A stretch of DNA of 48,068 nucleotides from Limimaricola cinnabarinus LL-001 (GTDB lineage Bacteria; Pseudomonadota; Alphaproteobacteria; Rhodobacterales; Rhodobacteraceae), in assembly GCF_000466965.1 (NCBI RefSeq), contig NZ_BATB01000022.1:1-48068 (forward strand). The letters run 5' to 3'. Positions 34,716-43,006 of the stretch are shown here, one piece after another. Each line of letters begins with the position of its first letter. Within the stretch, counting starts at the first letter, position 1. The translations under genes and the position numbers were made by a program. Under the pieces are notes generated by a model, which had not been told where the DNA came from, ran no database searches, and worked only from the letters and a program-made list of their open reading frames with translations.

Positions 34716-35375
34716 ATGACGCTGGAAGACAAAGCGGCCCGCGAAGAGGCCGAAATTCAGAACGATGCAAAGCTGCTGCTGAGTGGGGATCCCCTCACGC
34801 GCCGCGTTCTGGCTCGGCATCTGGCCGTGGACGACAAGACCATCAGCGAGGTCCTGAAGAGGGTCCCCCTCCGCCGGGAGCTCGGTACATATCCGTGGCG
34901 GCGGATCTGGCAGACCATCCACAAGACGGAAGGCCGTCTCCTACCCGACCATCTGGATGCCCTCCAGAAGCAGCACCCGAGCTCACCGATCCTCTCTGGC
35001 ATTACTGATCTCGCCTTCGCACTCAGAATGCCTCTGATCGACTTCGCGGAGATGGCGCAAGCTCTCGACAAGAAGCCGGACTCGTTGAGCAAAGCCATGA
35101 AGCGTGGCGCCACGCTGCCCTTCCCCACACTGGAGTTGGGCGTTCGGCTCAGGCGCTACCGTCCCCTCGAAGTTCGACTGTGGGTCGAAGAGGAGATCAA
35201 ACTCGACCTGCCATCGGCATTCGAGATTAGCACGGCGGCTTTATCGAAGCCGCCCGCCGAGACGGTCCTCGAGGCCCCAGTTCCCGACAAGATCGCGGCG
35301 AATACCCCCGCCAAACCCATCGGTCAGAGGGCCTTCGCCGGCAACAGCAGGAACAGGCGGACATCACCGGAATAG
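34716..35375 (+). CDS. Recombinase-trio gene 1, HTH-like protein
   Basis: A 219-residue protein of unknown family starting at ATG 34716 after an AGGAG ribosome site. A helix-turn-helix-like segment is visible early (LTRRVLARHLAVDDKTISEVL, residues about 28-48), and a second possible one is LRMPLIDFAEMAQALDKKPDSLSKAMK. The C-terminal 50 residues are Pro/Ala-rich and probably unstructured. The last codons run into the first copy of a 26-bp direct repeat. It precedes two tyrosine-recombinase-like genes on the same strand and may be their accessory DNA-binding or regulatory protein, by analogy with three-gene transposition modules. Confidence 0.75.
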   Translation: MTLEDKAAREEAEIQNDAKLLLSGDPLTRRVLARHLAVDDKTISEVLKRVPLRRELGTYPWRRIWQTIHKTEGRLLPDHLDALQKQHPSSPILSGITDLAFALRMPLIDFAEMAQALDKKPDSLSKAMKRGATLPFPTLELGVRLRRYRPLEVRLWVEEEIKLDLPSAFEISTAALSKPPAETVLEAPVPDKIAANTPAKPIGQRAFAGNSRNRRTSPE

Positions 35376-35495
35376 CCGGACACAAGCGGAACCTCTGCTC
35401 ATTTCCGGGACCGGCAAATGAACGAAAAAACCGCTTGCCGACAGGATTAGCCCGAAATCACCGGAACAAGCGGACATCACCGACATAGCCGGACA
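35357..35495. repeat. 26-bp direct repeat pair upstream of the large recombinase
   Basis: 35357-35382 and 35470-35495 share 24 of 26 bases (GCGGACATCACCG..ATAGCCGGACA). Each contains two copies of a 10-bp motif (C/T)A(G/A)(G/C)CGGACA about 18 bp apart. Inverted copies of that motif lie at 34587 and 34610, so gene 1 of the trio is bracketed by opposed motif clusters. These could be recombinase arm sites or operators. Confidence 0.7.
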
Positions 35496-35517
35496 GCACA
35501 AAGATAGAGAATAACCC

Positions 35518-37434
35518 ATGAAAGACACCTCTGACCCCGTCATCGCCGCGGGCACGGCCCCCCGCAAGAAGACCATCAGTTTCGCAGCCTTGCGAGCTGC
35601 CCAGACGTACGATCAAGCCGCGATCATGCCGACCTTGCCTACCGAGCCACCCGTGTTGACACCGGACGCCACGTTGCAGGAACTCAAGGACTGGGCCGCC
35701 CGCTATGGCGATAAGAACTCCAAGCAGTACTTCAGCAAGTTGCTGGCGAACCTGTGCGGCACATCGCTCGACTCGACATGCATTCGCGAGCTTGAAGAGC
35801 TCTTCCCCAAGGTGCGCCGTGGCCAACACCCGCGCCCTGATCTCGATCAGAGCCTCACGGCTTACATCAAGTGGCGCGAAAACATTCTTCGCGCGGCCAA
35901 GAAGGCCACCGGTGCCGTTGCCGCAAAGAAAGCGCTGCGCGCGCAGCAAGACGGCTGGTCGGATCTTCTCGATGAGATCAAGCTGCAATCCAAGGATGGC
36001 GGCCCCATCCATGGTGCGTCGGCCTCTCCGGTGACGACGCTCTCCGACATCAGCCGCCGCGCCGAGTTGCAGCCTTGGGACCTGGACAGCGACGATGCTG
36101 TGGCACGGCTCGAGGCGGCGGTTCAGTCGTCGAATGATCGGAAGGCCATCAGGCGCGCCTTCAAGTTCCTCGGGAAGTACGGCTCCCTGCCCGGGATCAA
36201 GAGGCTTCTGCCGCGAAAGTCGCTGCCGGAAATTCCGGCGCTGCGCGGCCCGCACGATCTGCCGAACAGCATTCTGGAGCTCATCGAGCGACTGATCCTC
36301 AAGGCTGGCTTCAAAAACGACGAAGTCATGAAGAACGACAACAAGAAAGTCTCGGATGCGACGATCGCCTGTTATCGCGCCGCGATGCGGCATCACTTCC
36401 GCACACTGACCACGTGCCCCGCCGATCTGGCGCGGCGCTACCCCAATCCTGTCCGGGACCTCACCCAGGTCAATGATATCGAGGGCCTTCTCGACCTGTC
36501 GCATCTCGCCGCGACGATCCGCCAGACCGAGCAGGTCGATGACAACCGCGGCACGATCTCGCACGTCTCCGCCTATCAGTATTACTCGGACATCCTCGTC
36601 GTGCTGAGCCGCAACGACTTGCTCCCCGATGCGACCTTCAAAGCGATCAAGGAGTGCCGGTACATGGAGGAGGGTCGAGATCTTGCCGAGGGTATGCGAC
36701 CCCACATCCGGATATGGTGCGAGGCGTTGCTGAAGAACCCGGAGAAAACCCGGATCTTCGAGGGCATGCACATGATCCTCATGGGCAAGGCGAAAGCCAT
36801 CATCGCCAGGGCCAAAGCGGAGGGGCGTGACCTCACCCCGAAGGAGATGCGCAAGGTCCGCGCACTCGGCACCGCTGCCGCGACCTCTGCAATCGAGTAT
36901 ACCGGCCGGCCGATCCGGCTGATGAACGCCCTCGGCCTGCGCATGAGTGGCGCAAAACAAAACTTCTTCGTCCCGGATGCCAGCGAGTTCGACTACCGCT
37001 TCAAACTGTTCAAGGACGAGACCAAAAGCAAAAAGGACGAGGCTTCGACATCCCTGCGAAAGGAGGGCGGCGGCCACACCGTGATGGCTTGGTACCTGAA
37101 GGAAATCCGGCCGCTGTTTCCACACGCCAAGACCAGCAAGTTCCTGTTCCCAAGCGTCGAAACCAAGAGCCAGTCGCTGGACAAGAGAACCTTCGACTGC
37201 TGGTTCCAGAGAGCCAGTGCCGAGGCCGGCTTGCCGATGACCTTTCACATGTGGCGGCACGGGATGGCGTCGATCATACTCTCGCTCGGCTTCGAGAATT
37301 TGCAGATTGCGGCCGACATGTTGGGCAACACGCCTGCCGTTTGCGCCAAGAACTATGCCTGGATCGACCAAGAGAAGCTCTTCCGTACTGGTCAGGACCT
37401 CATCATCAAACACGCCAACAGGAGCAAGTCATGA
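35518..37434 (+). CDS. Recombinase-trio gene 2, large tyrosine recombinase
   Basis: A 638-residue protein whose C-terminal 200 residues carry the tyrosine recombinase catalytic residues: Arg in YTGRPIRLMNALGLR (Arg464 or 467), the box-II HxxR as His577-Met-Trp-Arg580, and the probable nucleophile Tyr613 (LGNTPAVCAKNYAWID). Residues 1-250 have no family resemblance I can name. Residues 265-330 (TIACYRAAMRHHF..) look like the SAM-like core-binding domain. It is much longer than ordinary phage integrases and comparable to Tn554 TnpB. The stop overlaps the start of gene 3 (ATGA). Confidence 0.85.
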   Translation: MKDTSDPVIAAGTAPRKKTISFAALRAAQTYDQAAIMPTLPTEPPVLTPDATLQELKDWAARYGDKNSKQYFSKLLANLCGTSLDSTCIRELEELFPKVRRGQHPRPDLDQSLTAYIKWRENILRAAKKATGAVAAKKALRAQQDGWSDLLDEIKLQSKDGGPIHGASASPVTTLSDISRRAELQPWDLDSDDAVARLEAAVQSSNDRKAIRRAFKFLGKYGSLPGIKRLLPRKSLPEIPALRGPHDLPNSILELIERLILKAGFKNDEVMKNDNKKVSDATIACYRAAMRHHFRTLTTCPADLARRYPNPVRDLTQVNDIEGLLDLSHLAATIRQTEQVDDNRGTISHVSAYQYYSDILVVLSRNDLLPDATFKAIKECRYMEEGRDLAEGMRPHIRIWCEALLKNPEKTRIFEGMHMILMGKAKAIIARAKAEGRDLTPKEMRKVRALGTAAATSAIEYTGRPIRLMNALGLRMSGAKQNFFVPDASEFDYRFKLFKDETKSKKDEASTSLRKEGGGHTVMAWYLKEIRPLFPHAKTSKFLFPSVETKSQSLDKRTFDCWFQRASAEAGLPMTFHMWRHGMASIILSLGFENLQIAADMLGNTPAVCAKNYAWIDQEKLFRTGQDLIIKHANRSKS

Positions 37435-38827
37435 AGCCCCGACACATCATTTTGCGCGAGCCTTACATGGAAGGGCTGATCGACGAACCCGCCATCGAGA
37501 CGATGCCTCACGAGGAACTCGCCACACTTGATGCCTTCATGGCCTTTTGCTTCGAGAACGGGCTCGAACCCCCGGTGCAGACGGATATTCTGGCCTTCGC
37601 TGAGCTGTGCCAGCAATCGGCGCGGGATCTTCATCGTCTTGATCTCTCGCTGTGCCGCCTCGGGTTTGACGATGGTCTTCTTCAGCAGGTTCGCGCCGTG
37701 ACGGAGGCGGTCAAGCGCCAGACTCACTTCAAGGCTTATCCGAAAGGACCGAATCGGGACTATGATCGCACTGTGAGCGTGCCGCTCGAGCAATTGCCGA
37801 CGGATTGGCAAGAAACTCTCCTCCGACTGCGCACGCACGCAGCCTTTTCACCCGAGGTCCTGAAGCGGATGCAGGCCCGGCTTTGCTGCTTTGCCTGGTC
37901 TGCCAGCCAAGCGGGGCACCCTGTCGATCTGGCTCTGTTCCGGCCTGCAAGGCCCTCTACGATGACATGCGGGCCCGGTCCGCCGAGAAGGAGGCGAACG
38001 AGGGCGAGCCTCGCTGGGCCTATCTTCGATCGACTTGGGAGGAGCTGCATCGCTTTGCAAAGGTACACGGCCTGTCCCATGCAACATGTATCGCGCTCAA
38101 AAAGACTCTCGACGCTCTGACCATGAACGAGACGGACCAGGAACCTCTCAAGTTTTACAAACTCGAGAACATCAAGCCGTCAGGCGATCTGCTGGCTGAT
38201 GCGCGCAAGATCCTCGCGGAGGCCGAGCGTTTAGAAAGGGTCGATTGGCGCCATGCCCGACGCAACCGCGCCACGGCTATCTCACTCGGCACCGCCGTGC
38301 CGGCGCGCCCCGAGGATGTTCATAAGAACCATGTTTTCGGAAAGGGTCTCTTCTGGGATGCGGACACCGGCAACTACCGCTTCGAATATCGCCCCCAAAA
38401 GACATGCGGCACGGTCGCCGAACCCCTGAGAATACCGCTCAATCCGGAGTACGGGGCTTTCATCGACGCTGTGATCCTTCAAGATCAGGATCGGCGCTAT
38501 CTCGGCGATCTTCGGGCCCAGGCGATCGCAGCTCAGCGACCGCTCTATGTGAACTACGACGGCAGCCCGTGTGCCTACGGCTGGTACAGCCGTCAGTGGG
38601 CGGCAATTACAGGCACCGGCGGTCAGATCGCACGCACTGTAATCTACGACAGCTTCGCCTCTGAGGGCGAGTTCGGTCTGCAATACGCCAAGGCGTCAAC
38701 CTTCCACAAGACTGACGCTATCCCGGAGAAGTACCGATCAATGAAGTCGAAGGAAGTGAGTTACAGAACCGCGCAGGATCTGATCTTCGCCAACAGGAGT
38801 GACGACGACTACGCGGACCTGATCTGA
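37431..38827 (+). pseudogene. Recombinase-trio gene 3, recombinase-like protein with one-base frameshift
   Basis: About 465 residues when joined. The 5' frame from ATG 37431 reads MKPRHIILREPYMEGLIDEP to HPVDLALFRPA. At 37946-37949 the frame breaks, and the next frame resumes with KALYDDMRARSAEKEANEGE. One missing base in CCTGCAAGG restores it. The second half resembles a tyrosine-recombinase catalytic fold (RRNRATAISLGTAVPARPEDV, LRIPLNPEYGAFIDAV, SRQWAAITG), but the HxxR box is replaced by ARTVIYDSF, so it may be catalytically inactive. It is translationally coupled to gene 2 (ATGA). A structural partner role in a recombinase complex is plausible. Confidence 0.7.
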
Positions 38828-39175
38828 ATCCAAATTCATGCATCGCACAATATGAAAGTGAGTAATTTAGGTATCTCACTCACCGGCGAGACCGCTGCAA
38901 AATCCTCATCCAGGCAAGTCCTGCTTAGAGCACATATCGGCAAATCATAGAGGCCGGAGATAGGGCGCTGGGGTCTATGGTTGGAGATCAGCCTATCAGA
39001 GTTGCCGAGCAAGCGCCCATAATTTCAATGGGGCATTAAATACATCCCCGCGGCGTAGATAAATTTACAGTTGGGCGTCGAGGGGTCGTAAATCAGTTAT
39101 GTGGTTGATAGCCTGTGCACACATAATATAAATGCAGATTGATTTGTCGAGAAATAGATCCAGTGCTATAGGCGC
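38828..39175. other. Intergenic region, no gene recognised
   Basis: 348 bp of comparatively AT-rich DNA after the recombinase trio, where the right end of a mobile unit would be expected. I found no inverted copy of the TGTCCG motif or other clear end sequence. Confidence 0.4.
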
Positions 39176-39433
39176 TCACTTTGGCATCTTTGAGGGGCCC
39201 TGACGGATGTGCTCCTCCAGCAACGAAAGTGGATTATTGGATATGATTGAGGCCCAAACACAGAATTCCAGTACATCCAACCGTCGCTCGCAAAGTTCGA
39301 CCTTTGCTACAAATGATGGCGGCCGTGATATTTTCTCTGCCAGTTGAGCTTGTGACAGCCCACTGTCCTGTCTTGCTCGCACCAACGTGGCGATGAGCGC
39401 CTTGTATTCTCGAGAGTGTAAAGTGCCTGCCAT
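39176..39433 (-). CDS. Small HTH (XRE-type) regulator
   Basis: An 85-residue protein with a compact HTH_3 domain: SREYKALIATLVRARQDSG, then LSQAQLAEKISRPPSFVAKVE. It covers the whole protein except a short C-terminal helix (LSLLEEHIRQ). ATG 39433 is preferred over an in-frame TTG at 39439. It is divergent from the next gene (39503) with 69 bp between, so it may regulate that gene and itself. Typical of small plasmid or prophage control proteins. Confidence 0.8.
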   Translation of the reverse strand: MAGTLHSREYKALIATLVRARQDSGLSQAQLAEKISRPPSFVAKVELCERRLDVLEFCVWASIISNNPLSLLEEHIRQGPSKMPK

Positions 39434-39502
39434 GCGCAACTCGGGTGTGGACAGGCCTCTGTAGATGCACTATGCGTCTACTCCCAAAATGGGAGTGATT
39501 TG

Positions 39503-39892
39503 ATGGATGACGCAGGGTACGCGTGGATTGATATTCGATGCATAAAGCCGGGTTGGAAGGAGGTCTTCAGGCTGAGGTTGACGGGATGGATCCCCCAGGA
39601 CTGGGCCGAAGAGGGATTGAGAAATTGCGTGGTTGTTGCCAAGGGTGGAAGCTCACCCTTCGAATTGGACCTTACGATAACGGGTAAAAATTTAACCGAT
39701 CCGGACTGGGGAAAGTATTCTCCAGAAACATTCCACGCTATATTTCAAAACCTGCTATTCATCGGATTCGATGAAGCTTGGCTGATTCCACCGAGAGATG
39801 CTGCGCATTACGTCATTCGTAGGGGCGATATGTTCTCGAGGGAATTCGTCGAAAGTGTGCTCTCCAACCGCGCGCACTTACGTGGTCAATGA
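39503..39892 (+). CDS. Hypothetical protein, 129 residues
   Basis: Start ATG 39503 has GGAG eight bases upstream. The protein looks soluble and compact, with WIDIRCIKPGWKEVFRLRLT, FELDLTITGKNLTDPDWGK and FIGFDEAWLIPPRDAAHYV. I do not recognise a family. It is divergently transcribed from the XRE-type regulator, an arrangement common for small accessory or toxin-like genes, but nothing in the sequence shows a toxic activity. Confidence 0.6.
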   Translation: MDDAGYAWIDIRCIKPGWKEVFRLRLTGWIPQDWAEEGLRNCVVVAKGGSSPFELDLTITGKNLTDPDWGKYSPETFHAIFQNLLFIGFDEAWLIPPRDAAHYVIRRGDMFSREFVESVLSNRAHLRGQ

Positions 39893-40151
39893 AGGTAAGG
39901 AGTAGCTCCCCTGTCTGTCCTTAAAATGGGGCGCTTACATTCCCATTGTGGGGGCAAGATGTATGATTTGAAGCAGGGCGCTCTGAGACTCAAGACCGCT
40001 TTATAGCAACCCATCTCGCAATACAGTGCCTTACATTAGGTCAAGCTAATTTTCTGTTTCAAAGGGCTAACGGTGTGCAAAAAGCAGCTCAGGTTTCTAC
40101 GCTTTGTACCAAATAGGTTTCGGTGCATAGTCCTGAACAAGGAAGGATGCG

Positions 40152-40568
40152 ATGACAACGCAACCCAAGCTTTCCGAAGCTCTCGATCGCGCCCGAGCAC
40201 GAGGCCGTGTTTGGATGGCCGAGCGTCTGGCTGACCCGGAGATGCTCACCGCTGAGCAGCTGGCACAGCGGCTCGGCGTCTCGGCCGACGCAGTCGATGA
40301 TCTCCGGCAGCACGATCGTGTGCTCGCCCTCACTCTGCTCGGAGAGACCCGCTATCCTGCCTGGCAGAGGAGGCCAGACGGTACGCTATTGCCTGGTATT
40401 GATCAGGTAGTCGCAAGATTGGATGGATCACCCCTGACAGTCTACCGGCTACTCATAAGCGCGGCTCACGACGGCACTGACCGCCGACTTCACGAGTTAC
40501 TGGCAGTTGGTGATATTGATGGAGTCCTTGGGCAGGCTGACGCTTGGGCTAATGGTGCCTTCACTTGA
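40152..40568 (+). CDS. HTH protein resembling Xre/MbcA/ParS-type antitoxins
   Basis: A 138-residue protein with an HTH segment LTAEQLAQRLGVSADAVDDLR followed by LGETRYPAWQRRPDGTLLPG and a C-terminal helical part ending RRLHELLAVGDIDGVLGQAD. The YPAWQ..G.LPG..VV..L..PL.VYRLL layout resembles the toxin-binding domain of Xre/MbcA/ParS antitoxins, which pair with RES toxins. No RES gene lies next to it on either side. It may be an orphan antitoxin or a different regulator. Confidence 0.6.
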   Translation: MTTQPKLSEALDRARARGRVWMAERLADPEMLTAEQLAQRLGVSADAVDDLRQHDRVLALTLLGETRYPAWQRRPDGTLLPGIDQVVARLDGSPLTVYRLLISAAHDGTDRRLHELLAVGDIDGVLGQADAWANGAFT

Positions 40569-40594
40569 TAGCCTCCCTTCGTCCGAGCCTCTGC

Positions 40595-40957
40595 TCACGC
40601 CTCCATGTCGGGCTCGCCCGGCGGATCAAGACCGACGACTTTGCCACTCTCGCGTAGTTCGTCATAGTACGCCTCTTCCTCCGGTCCGGGTTCGGACATT
40701 TGCGCCAGAAACCTCTTCGACCAGATAGCCCTCTCCTCAGAGGTCAGCGCGGTCGTCTCGAGATCACCCGCAAGAACCCGTGAAATCTTGGCATGGCCCA
40801 ATCGACGCCGGATGAAGCGGCGCAGCAGCCGCAACTCTCGCTCGAGCTCCGCGCGCGTCATCTCCGACACCTCTCTCATCTTGGCACCAAGCTCGTTGTC
40901 ATCTGCACAGTACGACCTCTTCCTGAAATGAACGTCGATGACGTCGGCGATGCGCAT
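40595..40957 (-). CDS. Hypothetical protein overlapping the exonuclease gene
   Basis: A 120-residue charged protein. The middle is an Arg/Glu-rich helix (MREVSEMTRAELERELRLLR, then RFIRRRLG), probably coiled coil, and the C-terminus is acidic. The probable start, ATG 40957, shares one base with the stop of the upstream exonuclease gene (TGATG), so the two are translationally coupled. A role as partner or modulator of the exonuclease is inferred from the coupling only. Confidence 0.65.
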   Translation of the reverse strand: MRIADVIDVHFRKRSYCADDNELGAKMREVSEMTRAELERELRLLRRFIRRRLGHAKISRVLAGDLETTALTSEERAIWSKRFLAQMSEPGPEEEAYYDELRESGKVVGLDPPGEPDMEA

Positions 40958-41484
40958 CACCTGGCCAAGAAAGCTGCCCGCAGCGCCGAGGCGTAGCGGG
41001 CACTGTCAGGCCCTGCCCTATGCGGTGTCCGTAGCCGCGCCAGACGCTCGTAAAATGCATCCAGCGCCCGTGGCGGTAGCATTGGCTCCAGAATGACCCG
41101 GATGTCTCTGACCCTCGCCAGCTCGTGGTCCACCGTGTTCGGATCGAGCGACGTTTCGAGCAGCCGGCGGAGCCACATGGTATCGTACTTGGGCGCATCC
41201 GAGCAGATCCGTCGTCCGCGTGTCATTGCCTGATACCACTCGACCGCTTCCGGGGCATCGAGCCCCTTCTCGAGCGTCGCATATGGAATCGCGTGCACCG
41301 CTGCGCTGTCCTCAGACCATGCGTCCATCGACCAGGTGGGGTGTCGTCGGATCAGCCGCGCATGGCTCTCGATCGCCCCGTCGTCTGCGAGCCATGACAA
41401 GCCGATTTCGACCGGCCAGCTGTCGGCGGTGAGGGACGAGGCCTCGAAATCGAGAAAGATCAGATCGTTCGTGTGGTCGGTCAT
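40957..41484 (-). CDS. DEDD-family 3'-5' exonuclease
   Basis: A 175-residue RNase T/DnaQ-fold exonuclease. ExoI is FLDFEASSL (Asp/Glu pair), ExoII lies in the SDAPKYDTMWLRRLL segment with its Asp, and ExoIII is HRAGPDSARYA, where HxAxxDA-type spacing puts it in the DEDDh group. There is no polymerase domain. Such small proteins degrade DNA or RNA from the 3' end with two metal ions. It is coupled to the small charged protein downstream. Three ATACCG repeats sit 36-72 bp upstream of the start. Confidence 0.82.
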   Translation of the reverse strand: MTDHTNDLIFLDFEASSLTADSWPVEIGLSWLADDGAIESHARLIRRHPTWSMDAWSEDSAAVHAIPYATLEKGLDAPEAVEWYQAMTRGRRICSDAPKYDTMWLRRLLETSLDPNTVDHELARVRDIRVILEPMLPPRALDAFYERLARLRTPHRAGPDSARYASALRAAFLAR

Positions 41485-41519
41485 ATGCGGTCTATGCGTG
41501 GCTTGGTATGCAGGGAGGG

Positions 41520-41556
41520 ATACCGGTATGTATTGGAGAATACCGCGACATACCGG
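41520..41556. repeat. ATACCG repeats and hairpin upstream of the exonuclease
   Basis: ATACCG occurs at 41520 (as the perfect palindrome ATACCGGTAT), 41540 and 41550, spaced 20 and 10 bp. CCGGTATGT (41523-41531) also pairs with ACATACCGG (41548-41556). Position and helical spacing suggest an operator for the exonuclease operon. Confidence 0.5.
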
Positions 41557-41721
41557 CGCCGCAGACGACTAAGCGCTTTGCACAGATGGACCTGAGCGCG
41601 GTCGCACCAAGTGTAGCGACATATAGCGATTTTTTTTCGTATACGTCGGCTCCTCTTTGGGCGACTTGCAGGATAGCACTCGACAAGTCGCGTAACGGAT
41701 GCCCTTGGAGCAATAACATCG

Positions 41722-42054
41722 TCATTTCGGAAGGTCGTCGCGCAGCGAGACTGGAATGTCGCGCGCGTTGTGCAGCACGCGCCAGAGATCCACGAAGTTT
41801 TCTTCCTCGCAATAGAATGCCAAGTAGCCGAAGCCCTTCACTGGCCACACCCTCAAACCAGGCCGGCCAAGGTCCCAGCCGAACCGCGGCGACCCAGACC
41901 CGGGGTGCGTTGAAATATGCAGGCATGCCGCCTCGAGGGCATCAATGAAGCGCATGGCTACCTCGAAACTCGCCTCACGAGCGAGGTATTCGACAGCTGC
42001 TTCGATATCCTGGCTGGCTGCCAGTCGGGGCACGACCGGCTTGGCGTCGTCCAT
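41722..42054 (-). CDS. parE: ParE/RelE-family toxin
   Basis: A 110-residue RelE/ParE-superfamily protein: PRLAASQDIEAAVEYLAREA, AMRFIDALEAACLHISTHPGSGS, LRVWPVKGFGYLAFYCEE, VDLWRVLHNARDIP. The conserved R.....F.Y..FY and H..R pattern fits ParE (gyrase-targeting) more than RelE. The start ATG at 42054 overlaps the antitoxin stop by one base (TGATG); an in-frame TTG lies just upstream. It forms a plasmid-stabilising toxin-antitoxin pair with the gene before it. Confidence 0.9.
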   Translation of the reverse strand: MDDAKPVVPRLAASQDIEAAVEYLAREASFEVAMRFIDALEAACLHISTHPGSGSPRFGWDLGRPGLRVWPVKGFGYLAFYCEEENFVDLWRVLHNARDIPVSLRDDLPK

Positions 42055-42299
42055 CAAGCTGTCTTGCCGGCCGCCAGAGCTGCCCGCCGCTTCAGGGCCT
42101 CGAAAGTCTTCTCGGTGATGGGCTCCCCTTGCGCGCTTGCACGTCCCTCATCGAGCAGAGCGCGCAGCGCCTGCCGGTCCAGATCGCGGCGGATCAGGTC
42201 GCGCACATATTCACTTGAAGTGCCGTAGCCGCGCGCGACCGTCTGGGCGTCCACTGCGGAACGCATGTCGTCAGGCAATGAGATGTTCATGGTGGCCAT
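42054..42299 (-). CDS. parD: ParD-family antitoxin
   Basis: An 81-residue ribbon-helix-helix antitoxin: MATMNISLPDDMRSAVDAQT, GYGTSSEYVRDLIRRDLDRQ and a C-terminal toxin-binding tail. It precedes and overlaps the toxin gene, the usual order for ParDE, and should repress its own promoter upstream of 42299. Confidence 0.92.
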   Translation of the reverse strand: MATMNISLPDDMRSAVDAQTVARGYGTSSEYVRDLIRRDLDRQALRALLDEGRASAQGEPITEKTFEALKRRAALAAGKTA

Positions 42300-42361
42300 A
42301 CTCTCAAGATGGGTGCCATGGCAATTTTTGTCAATGCGACGACTGCCTACCTACTGACCTC

Positions 42362-42586
42362 CTAAAAGAAGTAGGCGGAACCGGCTGCCGAGATCGTCGG
42401 CGGGTCCTTCCGGATCTGCACGTCGTAGACGACCCCGCCGATCTCCATCTCGACGGTTTTGAACAACTCGTACGGCTCGACGGTTACCGCGCGGGCATGG
42501 CGGGCAAAGCCGAACTCGCCAACTGCGCCCGCGATCAGGGTGGCGGCGAGGGTCAGGCCAAGGTGCTTCTTGCTCAGTATGGACAT
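42362..42586 (-). CDS. Small exported protein, 74 residues
   Basis: Start ATG 42586 with GGAGG ten bases upstream. The N-terminus is a signal peptide (MSILSKKHLGLTLAATLIAG) and the mature part is about 45 residues (AVTVEPYELFKTVEMEIGGV). No Cys-rich or metal-binding pattern is seen and no family is recognised. Probably periplasmic. Confidence 0.6.
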   Translation of the reverse strand: MSILSKKHLGLTLAATLIAGAVGEFGFARHARAVTVEPYELFKTVEMEIGGVVYDVQIRKDPPTISAAGSAYFF

Positions 42587-42601
42587 TCTGTCTGCCTCCA
42601 A

Positions 42602-43006
42602 TGTGAGTGTTACTCAGGTCGAATGATAAATCTGGATGGCTGGAATGTGGCGGTGGTCCTCGGACGCTACGTCCCGCCGTCTCAAAACGTCACGTCCTGT
42701 CTGTCTTTGTCGAATGTGTCACTCGTCGATCCGGTCTCATCGACGTGGCGACGGGGTCGAAGGCAGCCCACTCACCTGGTTGATCCAAGCGATGAGCGGC
42801 CATTCGCAACTTCCCTAAGCTGATAGCCTCGCTCGGTGATCTGCGCGACCCTGTCCCGCTCGCGCCTGTCGCGAACTCGCTGCTGCTCGTCAAAGGGAAA
42901 AGCCGTCTACGAAGCACGAGGGCTGTACAAAGCCTTCGGGTTTTATCGGCAACTGAAAAGTGCACATGATAGGCAGAGCCAACGGCTCCATGTGAAGGAG
43001 CTCGAC
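42602..43006. other. Intergenic region, no gene recognised
   Basis: 405 bp between the small exported protein and the TRAP binding-protein gene. Open frames here lack ribosome sites and family resemblance. The promoter of the TRAP gene should lie here. Confidence 0.4.

Noticed and set aside
35458..37413. 651-codon open frame on the minus strand, antisense to the large recombinase
   Set aside because: Opposite strand of a gene with clear catalytic motifs; composition rich in Arg/Gly/His as in GC-rich shadow frames; no family resemblance.
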